Source: Henriciella mobilis
Lineage (GTDB): Bacteria > Pseudomonadota > Alphaproteobacteria > Caulobacterales > Hyphomonadaceae
Direction: 5' to 3'
NCBI RefSeq assembly: GCF_003576315.1
Contig: NZ_QWFZ01000035.1
Coordinates: forward strand, 1-64,000
DNA: 64,000 nt
This document shows, piece after piece, positions 52,932 to 63,097 of this stretch (positions within the stretch are counted from its first letter, which is position 1; the number at the start of each line of letters is the position of its first letter). The notes under the pieces were generated by a model that searched no databases, was not told the DNA's origin, and saw only the letters and a program-made list of their open reading frames with translations. Both the position numbers and the translations under genes were made by a program.

Positions 52932-54512
52932 ATGACTTCAGGCGATTTTTCTCTGGTGCGTGACCTTCTTGCACGCCGTGCCTACAAGGATGCACATGCC
53001 TTGTGCATGAAGGCTATCCGGTCTGACCCTAACCGGGGCGAGCCGTACTTTCTTTTGGGAATACTCGCAGCCGACCATGAGAACCACGCCAAGGCCATAG
53101 AGCTTTATGATCGTGCCATCGGTCTTGGTGCAGCCCCCTCTGAAGCCTTGGCGCAGAAGGCGCGCAGCCTGATAGCCCTCAATCATCGCGACCAGGCGCT
53201 TGCCGCTGTCGAGCAGGCAGCTCATCACAACCCGTCCGATGCCGCGATCCTGGACACCATCGGTGTCGTGTACAGCCGCGCCGGCCTGCATGAGCGCGCC
53301 TTGCCCTGGTATGAAAAGGCGGTTGAAACTGCCCCGGGCTCCGCCCGGCTGCGCTACAATCTGGCCGTTGCACTGCAGTTTGTCGGAAAGATGGACCTGG
53401 CCCGCCAAGCCTATGAGGCGTGTCTGGAGCGTGATCCGTCGGAAACACGCGCTTTGACGGGACTAGTCCAGGTTTCACGTCAAACCGAGGACGACAACTA
53501 CCTCGACCGCCTGATGGCGGCTCAGGGAGCCCTTGCCCGGCGCCCCAGCGAAAAACAGGCTGATGAAACACTCCACATCTGTCATGCCATTGCGAAAACG
53601 CTGGAAGATCTCGGCCGACACAAGGAAGCCATGAGTTGGCTCGCGCGCGGCAAGGCAGCCAAGCTTTCCACGCTGAACTATAGTTTCGACAGCGACAGTG
53701 CCCTGTTCGAGGCGGCCATCTCGACGGCGGAGTTCGATCTCGCCGACGGACGTAATCAGGCCGCCCCCGTCTTCATCGTCGGATTGCCACGGACCGGAAC
53801 AACGCTCGTCGATCGCATACTGTCGAGCCACCCGGTCATGACATCCGCCGGGGAGCTCACGGATTTTGCGCTTTGCCTCAAGCGGCAGCTGAACACGCCA
53901 TCGCGCTATGTCCTTGACCGCGAGACGCTGCTTGGGGCGCAGCAGGCCGACATGGACGCTTTGGGCCGGGCATATATTGCACAGGTGGGCAAGACGTTGG
54001 GTATGGAAGGCCGGTTCATTGACAAGATGCCGTTGAACGCATTTTACGCACCACTGATCCTGAAAGCTCTGCCGAATGCCCGGGTGATCTGTCTGCGCCG
54101 GCACCCGCTAGACACCGTGCTGTCGAATTATCGCCAGCTGTTTGCGACGAGCTTTTCCTATTACAATTATTCGCTGAACCTTGAGACAGCAGCCAGGTAC
54201 TATGTTGGTTTCGACCGGATGATGGCCCGTTTCCGGGACGCACTTCCAGAGGATCGCTTTACCGAGGTTCACTACGAATCGATCATCGCCGACCAGGAAG
54301 GCGAAACCCGCCGATTGCTGGATTTCTGCGGCCTTGACTTCGACCCGGCCTGCCTTGCCTTTCACGAAAATGCCGCGCCCGTCGCGACAGCAAGTTCCGT
54401 TCAGGTCCGCCGACCGCTTTATTCCACCTCGCTGAACCGCTGGAGAAAGGTCGAGGATGAACTCGCACCAGCCATCGCCATTCTCGACAAGGCAGGGTTG
54501 CTGGAAGACTAA
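52932..54512 (+). CDS. TPR-repeat sulfotransferase
   Basis: A 526-residue protein. Residues 1-250 are tandem tetratricopeptide repeats (EPYFLLGILAADHENHAKAI, AILDTIGVVYSRAGLHERALP, RLRYNLAVALQFVGKMDLAR). From about 275 there is a sulfotransferase domain with the PAPS 5'-phosphosulfate loop VGLPRTGTTLVDRILSSHP (GLPRTGTT at 284-291) and the 3'-phosphate-type segment RVICLRRHPLDTVLSNYRQLF. No signal peptide is visible. I used the ATG at 52932; a TTG three bases earlier is possible. It is divergent from the TonB receptor. Whether it sulfates a glycan, peptide or other substrate is unknown. Confidence 0.9.
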   Translation: MTSGDFSLVRDLLARRAYKDAHALCMKAIRSDPNRGEPYFLLGILAADHENHAKAIELYDRAIGLGAAPSEALAQKARSLIALNHRDQALAAVEQAAHHNPSDAAILDTIGVVYSRAGLHERALPWYEKAVETAPGSARLRYNLAVALQFVGKMDLARQAYEACLERDPSETRALTGLVQVSRQTEDDNYLDRLMAAQGALARRPSEKQADETLHICHAIAKTLEDLGRHKEAMSWLARGKAAKLSTLNYSFDSDSALFEAAISTAEFDLADGRNQAAPVFIVGLPRTGTTLVDRILSSHPVMTSAGELTDFALCLKRQLNTPSRYVLDRETLLGAQQADMDALGRAYIAQVGKTLGMEGRFIDKMPLNAFYAPLILKALPNARVICLRRHPLDTVLSNYRQLFATSFSYYNYSLNLETAARYYVGFDRMMARFRDALPEDRFTEVHYESIIADQEGETRRLLDFCGLDFDPACLAFHENAAPVATASSVQVRRPLYSTSLNRWRKVEDELAPAIAILDKAGLLED

Positions 54513-54601
54513 GCGATCGAACGCCGACACGGTCTGCTCTTGATCGCTGCCCCGCAAACTCTAGGGATAGCGGCTGGAAACAAGACGAGTCAGGCGCGCA
54601 A

Positions 54602-55834
54602 ATGCCAGAAAGAAAGCGACGGTTTCGAACAGGACCGGGGACGCTGGTCGCCGCCGCCTTCATCGGGCCGGGAACCGTCACGGCCTGCACCTTGGCCGGA
54701 GCGAATTTCGGCTTCGCTCTCATTTGGGCACTCGTCTTCGCGACCATTTCCACCGTCATCCTACAAGATATGTCCGCCAGGCTTGGCGCGGGCGCACGGC
54801 TCGGTCTTGGCGAGGCCCTTCTCAAATCGGCACCTGGCTCGCTTGGTACGGCGATCGCGGCAGGGCTGATCCTGGCCGCGCTTGCAATTGGCAATGCGGC
54901 GTATGAAAGCGGGAACATCGTCGGCGGAGTCCTCGGTATAGAAGCGATTGCGGGCGAAGGCGCACGCCGGGCAATGATCCTCTCGATCGCGCTCGTGGCC
55001 GGCGCCATCCTGCTTATCGGCCGCTACAAGCCCATCGAACGGATCCTTGTAGCGCTCGTCCTGCTCATGTCCGGCGCATTCCTGCTGGCTGCTATCCTGA
55101 CGCGCCCCGATCCGCTCAACCTCCTGTCTGGTCTCTGGCCGATCATTCCCGAGAACGGTCTGCTGACGACGATTGCCCTGATCGGTACGACGATTGTGCC
55201 CTATAACCTCTTCCTCCATGCGGCGGCGGCCCGGCAGCGATGGAACGACGATCCTGCCAGTGTCACCGAGGCCCGGCGCGAAGCGGCCGTATCAATCGCC
55301 CTCGGCGGCGTCGTCTCCATCCTGATCCTCTCGGCCGCAGCTGCCAGCCTCTTTGCCCGCGGCATCGAAGTTTCGAGTGCTCGCGATATGGCGCTCGCCA
55401 TTGAGCCCGCTTTCGGCCCTGCGGCCCGCTACCTGATCGGGGCGGGCCTGCTGGGTGCTGGCCTGACCTCCGCAGTAACGGCGCCGATGGCAACGGCTTA
55501 TGCTCTCAACGAATTACTGCCGCCGAAAACCACCGCCAGTCAGACCCGGCGCTTCCGCATCATCTCGATCTCTATTGTCGCGATTGGGGCCGCCATTGCC
55601 CTCAGTGGGGTAAAAGCCGTCTCGCTGATCCTCATCGCACAGGCCGCCAATGGGATTCTCCTGCCTGTTATTGCTGTCTTTCTTCTCTACGTCATGAACC
55701 GCCGCAGCCTCCTCGGAAAAATGGCCAATGGACCCATGGCGAATTTTGCAGGGGTAATCGTCGTCCTGATCGCCGCCCTGCTTGGCGCGCGCGGGGTGTG
55801 GCGCGCGATTGAAACAGGGCTTGCCACGTTATGA
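54602..55834 (+). CDS. Nramp-fold transporter lacking canonical metal-binding motifs
   Basis: A 410-residue, roughly 11-helix membrane protein of the Nramp (SLC11) family. In metal-transporting Nramps, TM1 carries DPGN and TM6 carries MPH. Here TM1 reads [10 protein letters not shown] (GPGT at 22-25) and TM6 reads [10 protein letters not shown] (VPYN at 199-202), so the Asp, Asn, Met and His that coordinate Mn2+ or Fe2+ are all missing. The family fold is otherwise clear ([33 protein letters not shown]). Its stop overlaps the 5-oxoprolinase start by four bases (ATGA). Transport of an organic substrate of that enzyme, or of a different cation, is inferred. The ribosome site is weak. Confidence 0.82.
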   Translation: MPERKRRFRTGPGTLVAAAFIGPGTVTACTLAGANFGFALIWALVFATISTVILQDMSARLGAGARLGLGEALLKSAPGSLGTAIAAGLILAALAIGNAAYESGNIVGGVLGIEAIAGEGARRAMILSIALVAGAILLIGRYKPIERILVALVLLMSGAFLLAAILTRPDPLNLLSGLWPIIPENGLLTTIALIGTTIVPYNLFLHAAAARQRWNDDPASVTEARREAAVSIALGGVVSILILSAAAASLFARGIEVSSARDMALAIEPAFGPAARYLIGAGLLGAGLTSAVTAPMATAYALNELLPPKTTASQTRRFRIISISIVAIGAAIALSGVKAVSLILIAQAANGILLPVIAVFLLYVMNRRSLLGKMANGPMANFAGVIVVLIAALLGARGVWRAIETGLATL

Positions 55835-58800
55835 GCGACACAATTGGCGGCAAATCTGCCAATGGCTGGCACTTCTGGGTCGACCGGGGCGGGACCTTCA
55901 CCGACATCATCGCCCGCAAGCCGGACGGTTCGTTCGAAATCACCAAGCTGCTTAGCGAGAATCCAGACGCCTATCAGGACGCGGCGATCGCCGGCATTCG
56001 CCATCTCACGGGGGCAGACGACGATGCAGCGCTCGACACACGTCAAGTCGAGGATGTCCGGATTGGCACCACGGTCGCCACAAACGCCCTGCTTGAGCGG
56101 AAAGGCGCCCGCACGGTTCTCATTGTGACGACTGGTTTCGCCGACCTCCTGCGCATCGGGCGTCAGGCGCGTCCGGATATTTTTGCGCTCGATATCCGGA
56201 AACCCGCCCCTCTCTATGACGTGGTGCGCGAAGTCGATGCCCGTATCGGCCTTGATGGAGCCGTCCTTTCGCCGCTGAATGAAGACGCCGCCCGCTCCAT
56301 TCTGTCGGAAGCCAGGAACAATGGAGTGGCATCCTGCGCGATCGCGCTCATGAATGCGTGGAAGTTTCCGGAAATGGAACGCCGCTTGGGCGAGATTGCG
56401 CGGGAGATCGGCTTTCATCATGTCACGCTGAGCCACCAGGCCGATCCGCTGGTTGGCTATGTCGCCCGTAGCGCGACAAGCGTCGCTGACGCCTACCTCT
56501 CTCCAGTTCTGCGCACCTATGTCGACCAAGTAAGAGGCGCCCTCGGCAAGGTTCCGCTTCGATTCATGCAATCGAATGGCGGACTGGCAGACGCCGATAC
56601 GTTCCAGGGAAAGGACGCGGTGCTGTCCGGCCCAGCAGGCGGCGTAGTTGGTTCGGCGCGCAGCGCTGCAGCGCTCGGTCATGACAAGGTGATCGGCTTC
56701 GACATGGGTGGCACATCGACCGACATATCGGTCTACGAAGACGGGTTCGAACGGGTCACCGAAGCCGACGTTGCCGGGACGCCGTTGCGGGTGCCGATGA
56801 TGGATATCCACACCGTGGCGGCAGGCGGTGGTTCGATCATTCGCTTCGATCAGGGCCGGCTGCAGGTCGGCCCGCACAGCGCTGGCGCTGATCCGGGTCC
56901 GTGTGCCTATCGCCGCGGCGGCCCGCTGACGGTCACCGACGCGAACATTCTCCTTGGGCGTATCCAGTCGGCCTATTTCCCTGCCGTCTTTGGCCCCAGG
57001 CAAGACCAGTCCCTTGACGTAGATGCCGTCGAAGCAGCTTTTGCTCAACTTGCCAGCACTATTCAGGCAGATAGCGGGGACGCATGGACCGCGCAGGAGA
57101 TCGCCGGCGGTGCGCTTCGCATTGCGGTCGCCAATATGGCCCAGGCAATCCGCAAGGTGACGCTGGAAAAGGGGCGCGATACGGACGGATTCGTTCTCCA
57201 GGCTTTTGGCGGGGCCGGTGGCCAACATGCCTGTCTGGTCGCTTCGGAACTTGGTATCGACACAGTCCTCATTCATCCCTTTTCCGGCGTTCTCTCGGCG
57301 CTCGGCATCGGGCTTGCGGACGAGATCGATATCCGCCGCGCCTCGGTCGAGAAGCCGCTCGATGAAGCCGGGGTGGCGAACGCAAGAGAGACCGTCGACG
57401 CTCTCCGCGCTGCGCAGAACGATCGGTTCGCCGGTGCCGGCCCGGAGTCGCTGGACTGGTCGCCCAGCATAGCACTTCGATATTCGGGTACGGACACGAC
57501 CATCGATGTTCCACTCAATCGTGCCGAGGTCATGCGCGCCGCGTTCGAGGCAAGCCACCAGCGACAGTTCGGATTCACCACCCCCGACCGGTCGATCACG
57601 ATTGAGAGCGTCACCAGCGAATTGCGACGGGCGGGCACCGATGTCCGCTTGCCGGAACGCCCCCCTCGCAGTGAAGGCAATGCCGAGGCGACAGCAACAG
57701 TTCCCGCGTGGTTTGAGGGCGAGGAGCTCGAAACGCCTGTCTATCAGCGCACCGATCTTCGTCCCGGTGATGCGATTGAAGGCCCTGCCCTGATTGTCGA
57801 GCAGACGCAGACCACGGTCGTCGATCCGGGCTGGAGCGTCAGCGTAGCCGCGCGAGGCGACCTCATCATCACACGCAAGGCCATCCAGCCACGCGGTGAT
57901 ATCGCCGCCCACGGGACGCCGGACCCCATACTTCTGGAACTGTTCAACAACATGTTCATGGCGATAGCCGAGCGGATGGGGGCCGTGCTGCGCGAGACGG
58001 CAACCAGCGTGAACATCAAGGAGCGCCTGGATTTCTCCTGCGCGCTCTTCGACGCAGAGGGACAGCTCCTTGCCAATGCACCGCATATGCCGGTGCATCT
58101 CGGCGCCATGGGCGAAAGTGTACGCACCGTCCTGAAGACACGCGGCACGAGCCTCAGGCCCGGCGATATGATCGCGCTCAACAATCCGTTTAATGGCGGC
58201 ACCCATCTTCCGGATATCACCGTCATCTCGCCCGTTTTCGACGAAACCGGCAGCAAGATCCTTTTCTTCGTCGGCAATCGCGGCCACCACGCCGACATTG
58301 GCGGCATGACACCGGGCTCCACACCGCCTGATGCAAAAACGCTCGAGGAAGAGGGTGTTGTGATTGACGACTTCCTGTTGCGCTCGGCCGGCGAGTTCCG
58401 CGAGGCGGCCTTCCGCGACCTGCTCGCAAGCGCCGCCTACCCCGCCCGCGATCCGGATTCCAATGTCTCGGACATCCTCGCCCAGATTGCCGCGAATGAA
58501 GCGGGCGCCCGTGACGTTCAAGCCATGATCGCCCGCTATGGCTGGGCCGGCGTTTCGGCCTATGCCCGCCATGTCATGGATAATGCCGAGGAAAGCGTGC
58601 GCCGCGTGATTGACCGGCTGAGCGATGGCGAGATGCAGGTGGAAATGGATGACGGCCTGCCCCTCTGTGTCTCCATCAAGGTCGACCACGCCACTCGTTC
58701 GGCCCGGATCGACTTCTCCGGCACTGGCGCCCAGCGTCCTGGTAACTTCAATGCTCCGCCCGTCGTGACGCGGTCGGCAGTACTTTACGTCTTCCGCTGT

Positions 58801-59454
58801 CTGGTGGCGGACGACCTGCCCTTGAATGAAGGCTGCATGCGACCGCTGGAGCTGGTCATCCCCGATGGCAGTTTTCTCTCTCCTTCTCCAGGCAGCGCCG
58901 TGGTTGCGGGCAATACCGAGGTCAGCCAGGCGGTCTGCAATGTCCTGCTCGGCGCACTTGGTGCCTGCGCGGCAGCGCAGGGAACGATGAACAATTTCCT
59001 CTGCGGGAATGATACCTACCAGTACTACGAAACGATCTGTGGCGGCGCGGGTGCAGGCCCGGGCTTCGACGGCGCGTCTGGTGTCCACACGCATATGACC
59101 AACACCCGCATTACCGACCCTGAAATCCTTGAACTTCGCTACCCGCTGCGAGTGCGTGGCTTCTCGCTGCGGCCGGGATCGGGGGGTGCGGGCAAGCACG
59201 AGGGCGGCGACGGTGTCGTCCGCGAGATCGAAGCGCTGAGCGGGACGACGGTCACCCTGGTGTCCTCGTCCCGCTTTATCCCGCCTTTCGGACTTGCAGG
59301 CGGCGGCAATGCTGAAACCGGCCGCCAATATGTCCGTCGCAAGACCGGCGAGACGGAAGACGTCGCCGGCATTTCCCGGGTCGAGCTGGAGCCCGGCGAC
59401 ACAATCACCATTGAGACTCCGGGCGGTGGCGGCTACGGGCATGCCGATGAGTAA
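55831..59454 (+). CDS. Fused 5-oxoprolinase (hydantoinase A plus B)
   Basis: A 1207-residue ATP-dependent amidohydrolase with the architecture of eukaryotic OPLAH. It should open 5-oxoproline (pyroglutamate) to glutamate, or a related cyclic imide such as a hydantoin. The HyuA half begins [16 protein letters not shown] (DRGGTFTD at 18-25) and contains [16 protein letters not shown]. The HyuB half begins at about residue 690 ([20 protein letters not shown]) and includes [30 protein letters not shown] and [19 protein letters not shown]. Its ATG overlaps the Nramp-like gene, and its end overlaps the class IV PLP enzyme by 14 bases, so all three form one operon. Many bacteria encode the two halves separately; here they are fused. 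Confidence 0.93.
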   Translation: MSDTIGGKSANGWHFWVDRGGTFTDIIARKPDGSFEITKLLSENPDAYQDAAIAGIRHLTGADDDAALDTRQVEDVRIGTTVATNALLERKGARTVLIVTTGFADLLRIGRQARPDIFALDIRKPAPLYDVVREVDARIGLDGAVLSPLNEDAARSILSEARNNGVASCAIALMNAWKFPEMERRLGEIAREIGFHHVTLSHQADPLVGYVARSATSVADAYLSPVLRTYVDQVRGALGKVPLRFMQSNGGLADADTFQGKDAVLSGPAGGVVGSARSAAALGHDKVIGFDMGGTSTDISVYEDGFERVTEADVAGTPLRVPMMDIHTVAAGGGSIIRFDQGRLQVGPHSAGADPGPCAYRRGGPLTVTDANILLGRIQSAYFPAVFGPRQDQSLDVDAVEAAFAQLASTIQADSGDAWTAQEIAGGALRIAVANMAQAIRKVTLEKGRDTDGFVLQAFGGAGGQHACLVASELGIDTVLIHPFSGVLSALGIGLADEIDIRRASVEKPLDEAGVANARETVDALRAAQNDRFAGAGPESLDWSPSIALRYSGTDTTIDVPLNRAEVMRAAFEASHQRQFGFTTPDRSITIESVTSELRRAGTDVRLPERPPRSEGNAEATATVPAWFEGEELETPVYQRTDLRPGDAIEGPALIVEQTQTTVVDPGWSVSVAARGDLIITRKAIQPRGDIAAHGTPDPILLELFNNMFMAIAERMGAVLRETATSVNIKERLDFSCALFDAEGQLLANAPHMPVHLGAMGESVRTVLKTRGTSLRPGDMIALNNPFNGGTHLPDITVISPVFDETGSKILFFVGNRGHHADIGGMTPGSTPPDAKTLEEEGVVIDDFLLRSAGEFREAAFRDLLASAAYPARDPDSNVSDILAQIAANEAGARDVQAMIARYGWAGVSAYARHVMDNAEESVRRVIDRLSDGEMQVEMDDGLPLCVSIKVDHATRSARIDFSGTGAQRPGNFNAPPVVTRSAVLYVFRCLVADDLPLNEGCMRPLELVIPDGSFLSPSPGSAVVAGNTEVSQAVCNVLLGALGACAAAQGTMNNFLCGNDTYQYYETICGGAGAGPGFDGASGVHTHMTNTRITDPEILELRYPLRVRGFSLRPGSGGAGKHEGGDGVVREIEALSGTTVTLVSSSRFIPPFGLAGGGNAETGRQYVRRKTGETEDVAGISRVELEPGDTITIETPGGGGYGHADE

Positions 59455-60292
59455 AACCGAGGACATACGACCGACCATCAGGCTGAGCCAGACGTCCGCT
59501 GGCCCGGCCGGTCGCGACCCATTCGACCTCACTGATCGGGGGCTGATGCTTGGCGATGGCGTGTTCGACACCTCCCTGATGGTTGCTGGCAAGGTCCTCC
59601 TCATGGAGGCGCACCTTGAGCGGCTCGCGAAAGACGCCGCCGCACTCGGTATCGATGTTGATCCCGGAACGCTGCGCAGCTTCGCTGCAGACGCGATTCC
59701 CGACGACGCAGAAGACGGCGCCCTTCGGCTGACCGTGACGCGCGGGCCGGGCCCCAGAGGCGTTGCCCCGCGCGCCCTCGGGGAAGCCACGCTGATCTCG
59801 AAGTTCGACCCCGGTAAACCCGCTTTCCCGGCTCCGCCCATCCGCCTGGCCTGCAGCGACATCCTGCGTAATCCCAGCGCGCCGTCCTCGCGCCGCAAGA
59901 CGCTGTCCTATACGGACGCCGTCATCGGCACGCAGCGCGCGAAAGCGGCTGGCTTTGACGATGCGCTCTACTTAACGCCGGGCGGCCATGCGGCCTGTAC
60001 CTCCATCGCCAATATCTTCGCCCGATTCGGGCAGACGCTGGTTACCCCGCCGCTAGAGGATGGGGTCGTCGATGGCATCATGCGCGCCTGGCTGCTCAAG
60101 ACCGCGCCCGACGCCGGATTCAAGGTCGAGGTGGCAAGCCTTTCGGCACAGGCCCTCGCGCGCGCCGACGCGCTTTACCTGACAAACAGCCTGCAGCTTA
60201 TCAGGGCGGTGGAGGGGTTGGACGATATTCGCTTCGATGCCGCGTTGCCCGTCTCTCTCGTCGAGCTTTTCACGGATCTGCTGGACAGTTGA
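59441..60292 (+). CDS. Class IV PLP enzyme (aminodeoxychorismate lyase/D-amino acid aminotransferase-like)
   Basis: A 283-residue fold-type IV PLP protein. [21 protein letters not shown] is the N-terminal family signature, the PLP lysine is in [13 protein letters not shown], and [23 protein letters not shown] is the phosphate-binding region. The glutamate usually seen as VxExxxSN is Ala-Cys-Thr here. The start at ATG 59441 lies inside the 5-oxoprolinase gene; a second ATG is at 59447. Possible activities are aminodeoxychorismate lyase or a D-amino acid or branched-chain transaminase. The operon context suggests a role in handling the amino acid released by the oxoprolinase. It ends five bases before the convergent symporter gene. 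Confidence 0.83.
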   Translation: MPMSKTEDIRPTIRLSQTSAGPAGRDPFDLTDRGLMLGDGVFDTSLMVAGKVLLMEAHLERLAKDAAALGIDVDPGTLRSFAADAIPDDAEDGALRLTVTRGPGPRGVAPRALGEATLISKFDPGKPAFPAPPIRLACSDILRNPSAPSSRRKTLSYTDAVIGTQRAKAAGFDDALYLTPGGHAACTSIANIFARFGQTLVTPPLEDGVVDGIMRAWLLKTAPDAGFKVEVASLSAQALARADALYLTNSLQLIRAVEGLDDIRFDAALPVSLVELFTDLLDS

Positions 60293-60297
60293 ACGCG

Positions 60298-62082
60298 CTA
60301 CTCCCGGCTGAGCGGCGCCATATCCGCGTCTCCCTGGCCATGCGCTGTCCGCGTACCTGGCACCCGGATGTCCTCGACAAGGTCCTGGATGTCCTGCGGC
60401 GGCGCCTTGGTGGCGAGCGCCACCGCGATCCCGACCGCAGCCGACAGCCACATGAAGACAAAGCCAATCCCTTCCGGCGAGACACCGAACAGCCAGTGCG
60501 CCGGATCGGTGTCGACGAACTTGAACCAGTAGATATAGCCGAACGTCGTCACGAGCCCCGTGATCATGGCAGAGATCGCGCCTTCCCGATTCATCCGCGT
60601 CCAGAAAATGCCGAGGAAGATGACCGGGAAAAGCGATGCCGCTGCGAGCCCGAAAGCAAAGGCGACCACCTGGGCAACGAAGCCGAGATTATTGGAGAAG
60701 ATGCCAAGCAGCCCGGCCGCCAGCACAGCGCCAGCCGCAGCCTTGCGCGCCACGCGCAGTTCGGTCTTGTCATTCATGCCCTTGAACAGGGTTCGCCGGC
60801 AGAGGTCATGGCTGACGGCTGAACTGATCACCATGAGGAGGCCCGCCGCCGTCGATAGCGCTGCCGCAAGCCCCCCGGCCACGACGAGCCCGATCACCCA
60901 GCCGGGCAGGTTTGCGATCTGCGGATTGGCGAGGACGAAGATGTCATTATTGGGCGTCACCTCGTTCGCGACGCCATCGGGGGCATTCGGCCCGCGATAC
61001 TGCATGATGCCGTCGCCATTCTTGTCCTCGAAGGCGACCAGGCCTGTCGGCTCCCAGTCCTTGTACCAGGTGGGCACAGGCTTGCCGCCTTCAGCCTCGA
61101 TTTCTGCAGCCCGCGCTTCGTAATTTTCCTCGTCGGAAATGTAGGTCGACTCGTTCACCGTATCGATGAAGTTGATCCGCGCGAAAGCGCCCACCGCCGG
61201 CGCCGTGGTGTAGAGGAGCGCGATAAAGATCAGCGCCCAGCCGGCCGATACCCGCGCCGCGCCCGCGCTCTTCACCGTGAAGAAACGGATGATGACATGC
61301 GGCAGCCCCGCCGTCCCAAACATCAGGGCAGCGGTGATGCAGAAGACGTCGATCATCGACTTGTTGGTCTCGGTATATTCAAGGAAGCCGAGATCGGTGA
61401 CGACGGTGTTGAGCTTCTCCAGCATGGAGATGCCCTCGCCTTTGGCCTCGCCGATGAAGCCAAGTTGCGGGACCGGGTTGCCCGTGATGATGATCGACAT
61501 GAAGATCGCCGGGACGGTGTAGGCGAAGATGAGCACGCAATACTGCGCAACCTGCGTATAGGTGACGCCCTTCATCCCGCCCAGGACGGCGTAGAAGAAA
61601 ACGATCACCATGCCGATGATGATGCCCCACTCGAAGGGCACGCCCAGGAAGCCTGAAAAGGCCACGCCGACGCCCTTCATCTGCCCTGCGATGTAGGTGA
61701 ACGAGACGAACAGGGCGCAAACCACCGCGATCACGCGTGCGGTCGTGGAATAGTACCGGTCGCCGACAAAATCCGGCACGGTGAACTTGCCGAACTCCCG
61801 CAGGAATGGCGCAAGCAGCAGGGCGAGCAACACATACCCGCCCGTCCAGCCCATCAGATAGACCGAACCGCCATAGCCCATGAAGGCGATGAGCCCCGCC
61901 ATGGACAGGAAGGAGGCCGCCGACATCCAGTCGGCTGCCGTCGCCATGCCATTGACGGTCGGGTGGACGTCATGGCCGGCGACGTAGAAATCGTCGGTCG
62001 AACCGGCCCGCGCCCAGATGGCGATGCCGATATAAAGCGCGAATGTCGTGACGACGAAAAAAAGGGTCCACGGGTCGAGCAT
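60298..62082 (-). CDS. Sodium:solute symporter (VC_2705/ActP-like)
   Basis: A 594-residue, 13-helix secondary transporter of the SSS family, of the branch that pairs with a DUF4212 small subunit and resembles the acetate permease ActP. DDFYVAGHDVHPTVNGMATAADWMSAASFLSMAG is the N-terminal family block (here in two pieces: DDFYVAGHDVHPTVNG and MATAADWMSAASFLSMAG), and GMKGVTYTQVAQYCVLIFAY forms a later sodium-site helix. An extracytoplasmic loop of about 80 residues (NFIDTVNESTYISDEENYEA onward) interrupts the middle. Short-chain monocarboxylates such as acetate, pyruvate or lactate are likely cargo. Its ATG lies one base after the stop of the DUF4212 gene. Confidence 0.92.
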   Translation of the reverse strand: MLDPWTLFFVVTTFALYIGIAIWARAGSTDDFYVAGHDVHPTVNGMATAADWMSAASFLSMAGLIAFMGYGGSVYLMGWTGGYVLLALLLAPFLREFGKFTVPDFVGDRYYSTTARVIAVVCALFVSFTYIAGQMKGVGVAFSGFLGVPFEWGIIIGMVIVFFYAVLGGMKGVTYTQVAQYCVLIFAYTVPAIFMSIIITGNPVPQLGFIGEAKGEGISMLEKLNTVVTDLGFLEYTETNKSMIDVFCITAALMFGTAGLPHVIIRFFTVKSAGAARVSAGWALIFIALLYTTAPAVGAFARINFIDTVNESTYISDEENYEARAAEIEAEGGKPVPTWYKDWEPTGLVAFEDKNGDGIMQYRGPNAPDGVANEVTPNNDIFVLANPQIANLPGWVIGLVVAGGLAAALSTAAGLLMVISSAVSHDLCRRTLFKGMNDKTELRVARKAAAGAVLAAGLLGIFSNNLGFVAQVVAFAFGLAAASLFPVIFLGIFWTRMNREGAISAMITGLVTTFGYIYWFKFVDTDPAHWLFGVSPEGIGFVFMWLSAAVGIAVALATKAPPQDIQDLVEDIRVPGTRTAHGQGDADMAPLSRE

Positions 62083-62083
62083 G

Positions 62084-62350
62084 TCAGGCCTCCACCCCGT
62101 GCTTCTTCTCGATCCGGCGCATGGCCCAGCAATAGAAGAAGATCAGGCCGACAAAGACGTAGATGGCGCCTTGCTGGGCGAACCAGAAGCCGAGCGGCGC
62201 CCCGCCAATGGAGACCTGGTCGAGCCAGTCACGCAGCAGGATGCCCGCGCCATAGGAGACGACAAACCAGATCACCAGCAGGCCGATGGTCAGCCGGACG
62301 GTGTCTTTCCAATAGGCTTTCGCGCGCGCTCTAGCGGTTTCGTCTGCCAT
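62084..62350 (-). CDS. DUF4212 small membrane subunit of the symporter
   Basis: An 88-residue membrane protein with two hydrophobic helices (VRLTIGLLVIWFVVSYGAGIL and FWFAQQGAIYVFVGLIFFYC) separated by a short loop, and a charged C-terminus RRIEKKHG. This is the DUF4212 (sodium symporter small subunit) family, found immediately before SSS transporters of the VC_2705 type. GGAGG lies six bases before the ATG. It is transcribed ahead of the symporter with one base between them; it probably stabilises or regulates the large subunit. Confidence 0.93.
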   Translation of the reverse strand: MADETARARAKAYWKDTVRLTIGLLVIWFVVSYGAGILLRDWLDQVSIGGAPLGFWFAQQGAIYVFVGLIFFYCWAMRRIEKKHGVEA

Positions 62351-62601
62351 ATGGCCCTCCCCTTTAATGCTTCGCCGACTCTCATGGCCGCTTTTTGGAG
62401 ATGGTACGGATCAATTCTGCAAGCTGCAATCGACAATCCGGTTTGCGTGCCTGCGGGCTTGTCTCGGAAGGAACGGATGTGCAGCTCTGGCCGCCCGGAG
62501 CCGGATCCATGTGAGGCGCCCCAGCGCCGATGCGGGATCAAATCTGCCCTCCCTGCGCCAAAACCGCCACGAGCCGGCGGCCCTGGCGTTTCGAACAGAC
62601 T

Positions 62602-62698
62602 GCCCTGTGAATGACAGGGCCGGGCGCGTCCGGTTTGAACGCTGAAGTGACTGCCGCTCTTTCGAGACGGCGATAGAGCGCCCGAACCGGACGCGCCC
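62602..62698. repeat. Compound inverted repeats in the 62.4-63.1 kb intergenic region
   Basis: Two structures lie back to back. The first is a hairpin with 7-bp arms GCCCTGT (62602-62608) and ACAGGGC (62614-62620) around a 5-base loop. The second is a perfect 14-bp inverted repeat, GGGCGCGTCCGGTT (62622-62635) and AACCGGACGCGCCC (62685-62698), with a 49-base spacer. There is no T tract, and the nearest stop codon is over 300 bases away, so neither looks like an ordinary terminator. Confidence 0.7.
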
Positions 62699-63022
62699 GC
62701 GGAAGCTTGCCCGCTCGTTTGACGCGGGCCGCCCAGAGGTGACACATGGACGAGCCGTCGCCCACGCGCACAAGTCGATAGCGCCGACCGCCCATGGCAG
62801 GGGCGTTACACCCTGCCGGCAGCACTGGTCACTTCCGCCCCAGCTCCTTGCGAAGCCCTCTTCAGACCAGCCGCGTGCTCGCTTGCCCGCTGCCTGCCTC
62901 AAGAAGCGCACCCACCGGTCGGTCCGGACCGCCCTGCCCGGGTGCGAGGTGAGGCGATTATGCCGGTGAAGCGGCAGGGGCGGAAACTATGGGGAACATT
63001 TTTGCACACATCGCCCGCTTTC

Positions 63023-63046
63023 CCCCGCGTTCAGCGTTTCGCGGGG
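63023..63046. repeat. Hairpin upstream of the acyl-CoA synthetase gene
   Basis: Arms CCCCGCG (63023-63029) and CGCGGGG (63040-63046) around a 10-base loop lie about 40 bases before the GGAGG ribosome site of the acyl-CoA synthetase gene. It may sit in the 5' leader and affect expression, or end an upstream transcript; neither can be decided from sequence. Confidence 0.5.
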
Positions 63047-63097
63047 CGCTGGTGCATGTTACTTCACTAGGCAAACAAAAAATTCTCTGGAGGAACC

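Larger units (their letters stand above)
62351..63097. other. 747-base non-coding region between DUF4212 and acyl-CoA synthetase genes
   Basis: Several open frames cross this region on both strands, but none has a good ribosome site or a recognisable domain, and their composition (Arg, Ala, Pro, Ser) is that of chance reading of GC-rich DNA. It contains three strong inverted repeats (annotated separately) and presumably both divergent promoters. The region is long compared with the rest of this gene-dense window. A small RNA or a decayed gene cannot be excluded. Confidence 0.5.

Noticed and set aside
55687-59898. A 1403-codon open frame on the minus strand
   Set aside because: It is antisense to the well-supported fused 5-oxoprolinase and the class IV enzyme, has no recognisable domain and no ribosome site; long antisense frames are expected in GC-rich genes.
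62411-62911. A 166-codon open frame (and shorter ones) in the long intergenic region
   Set aside because: No start signal or domain; Arg/Ala/Ser-rich composition and overlap with inverted repeats suggest a chance frame, though a decayed gene cannot be excluded.
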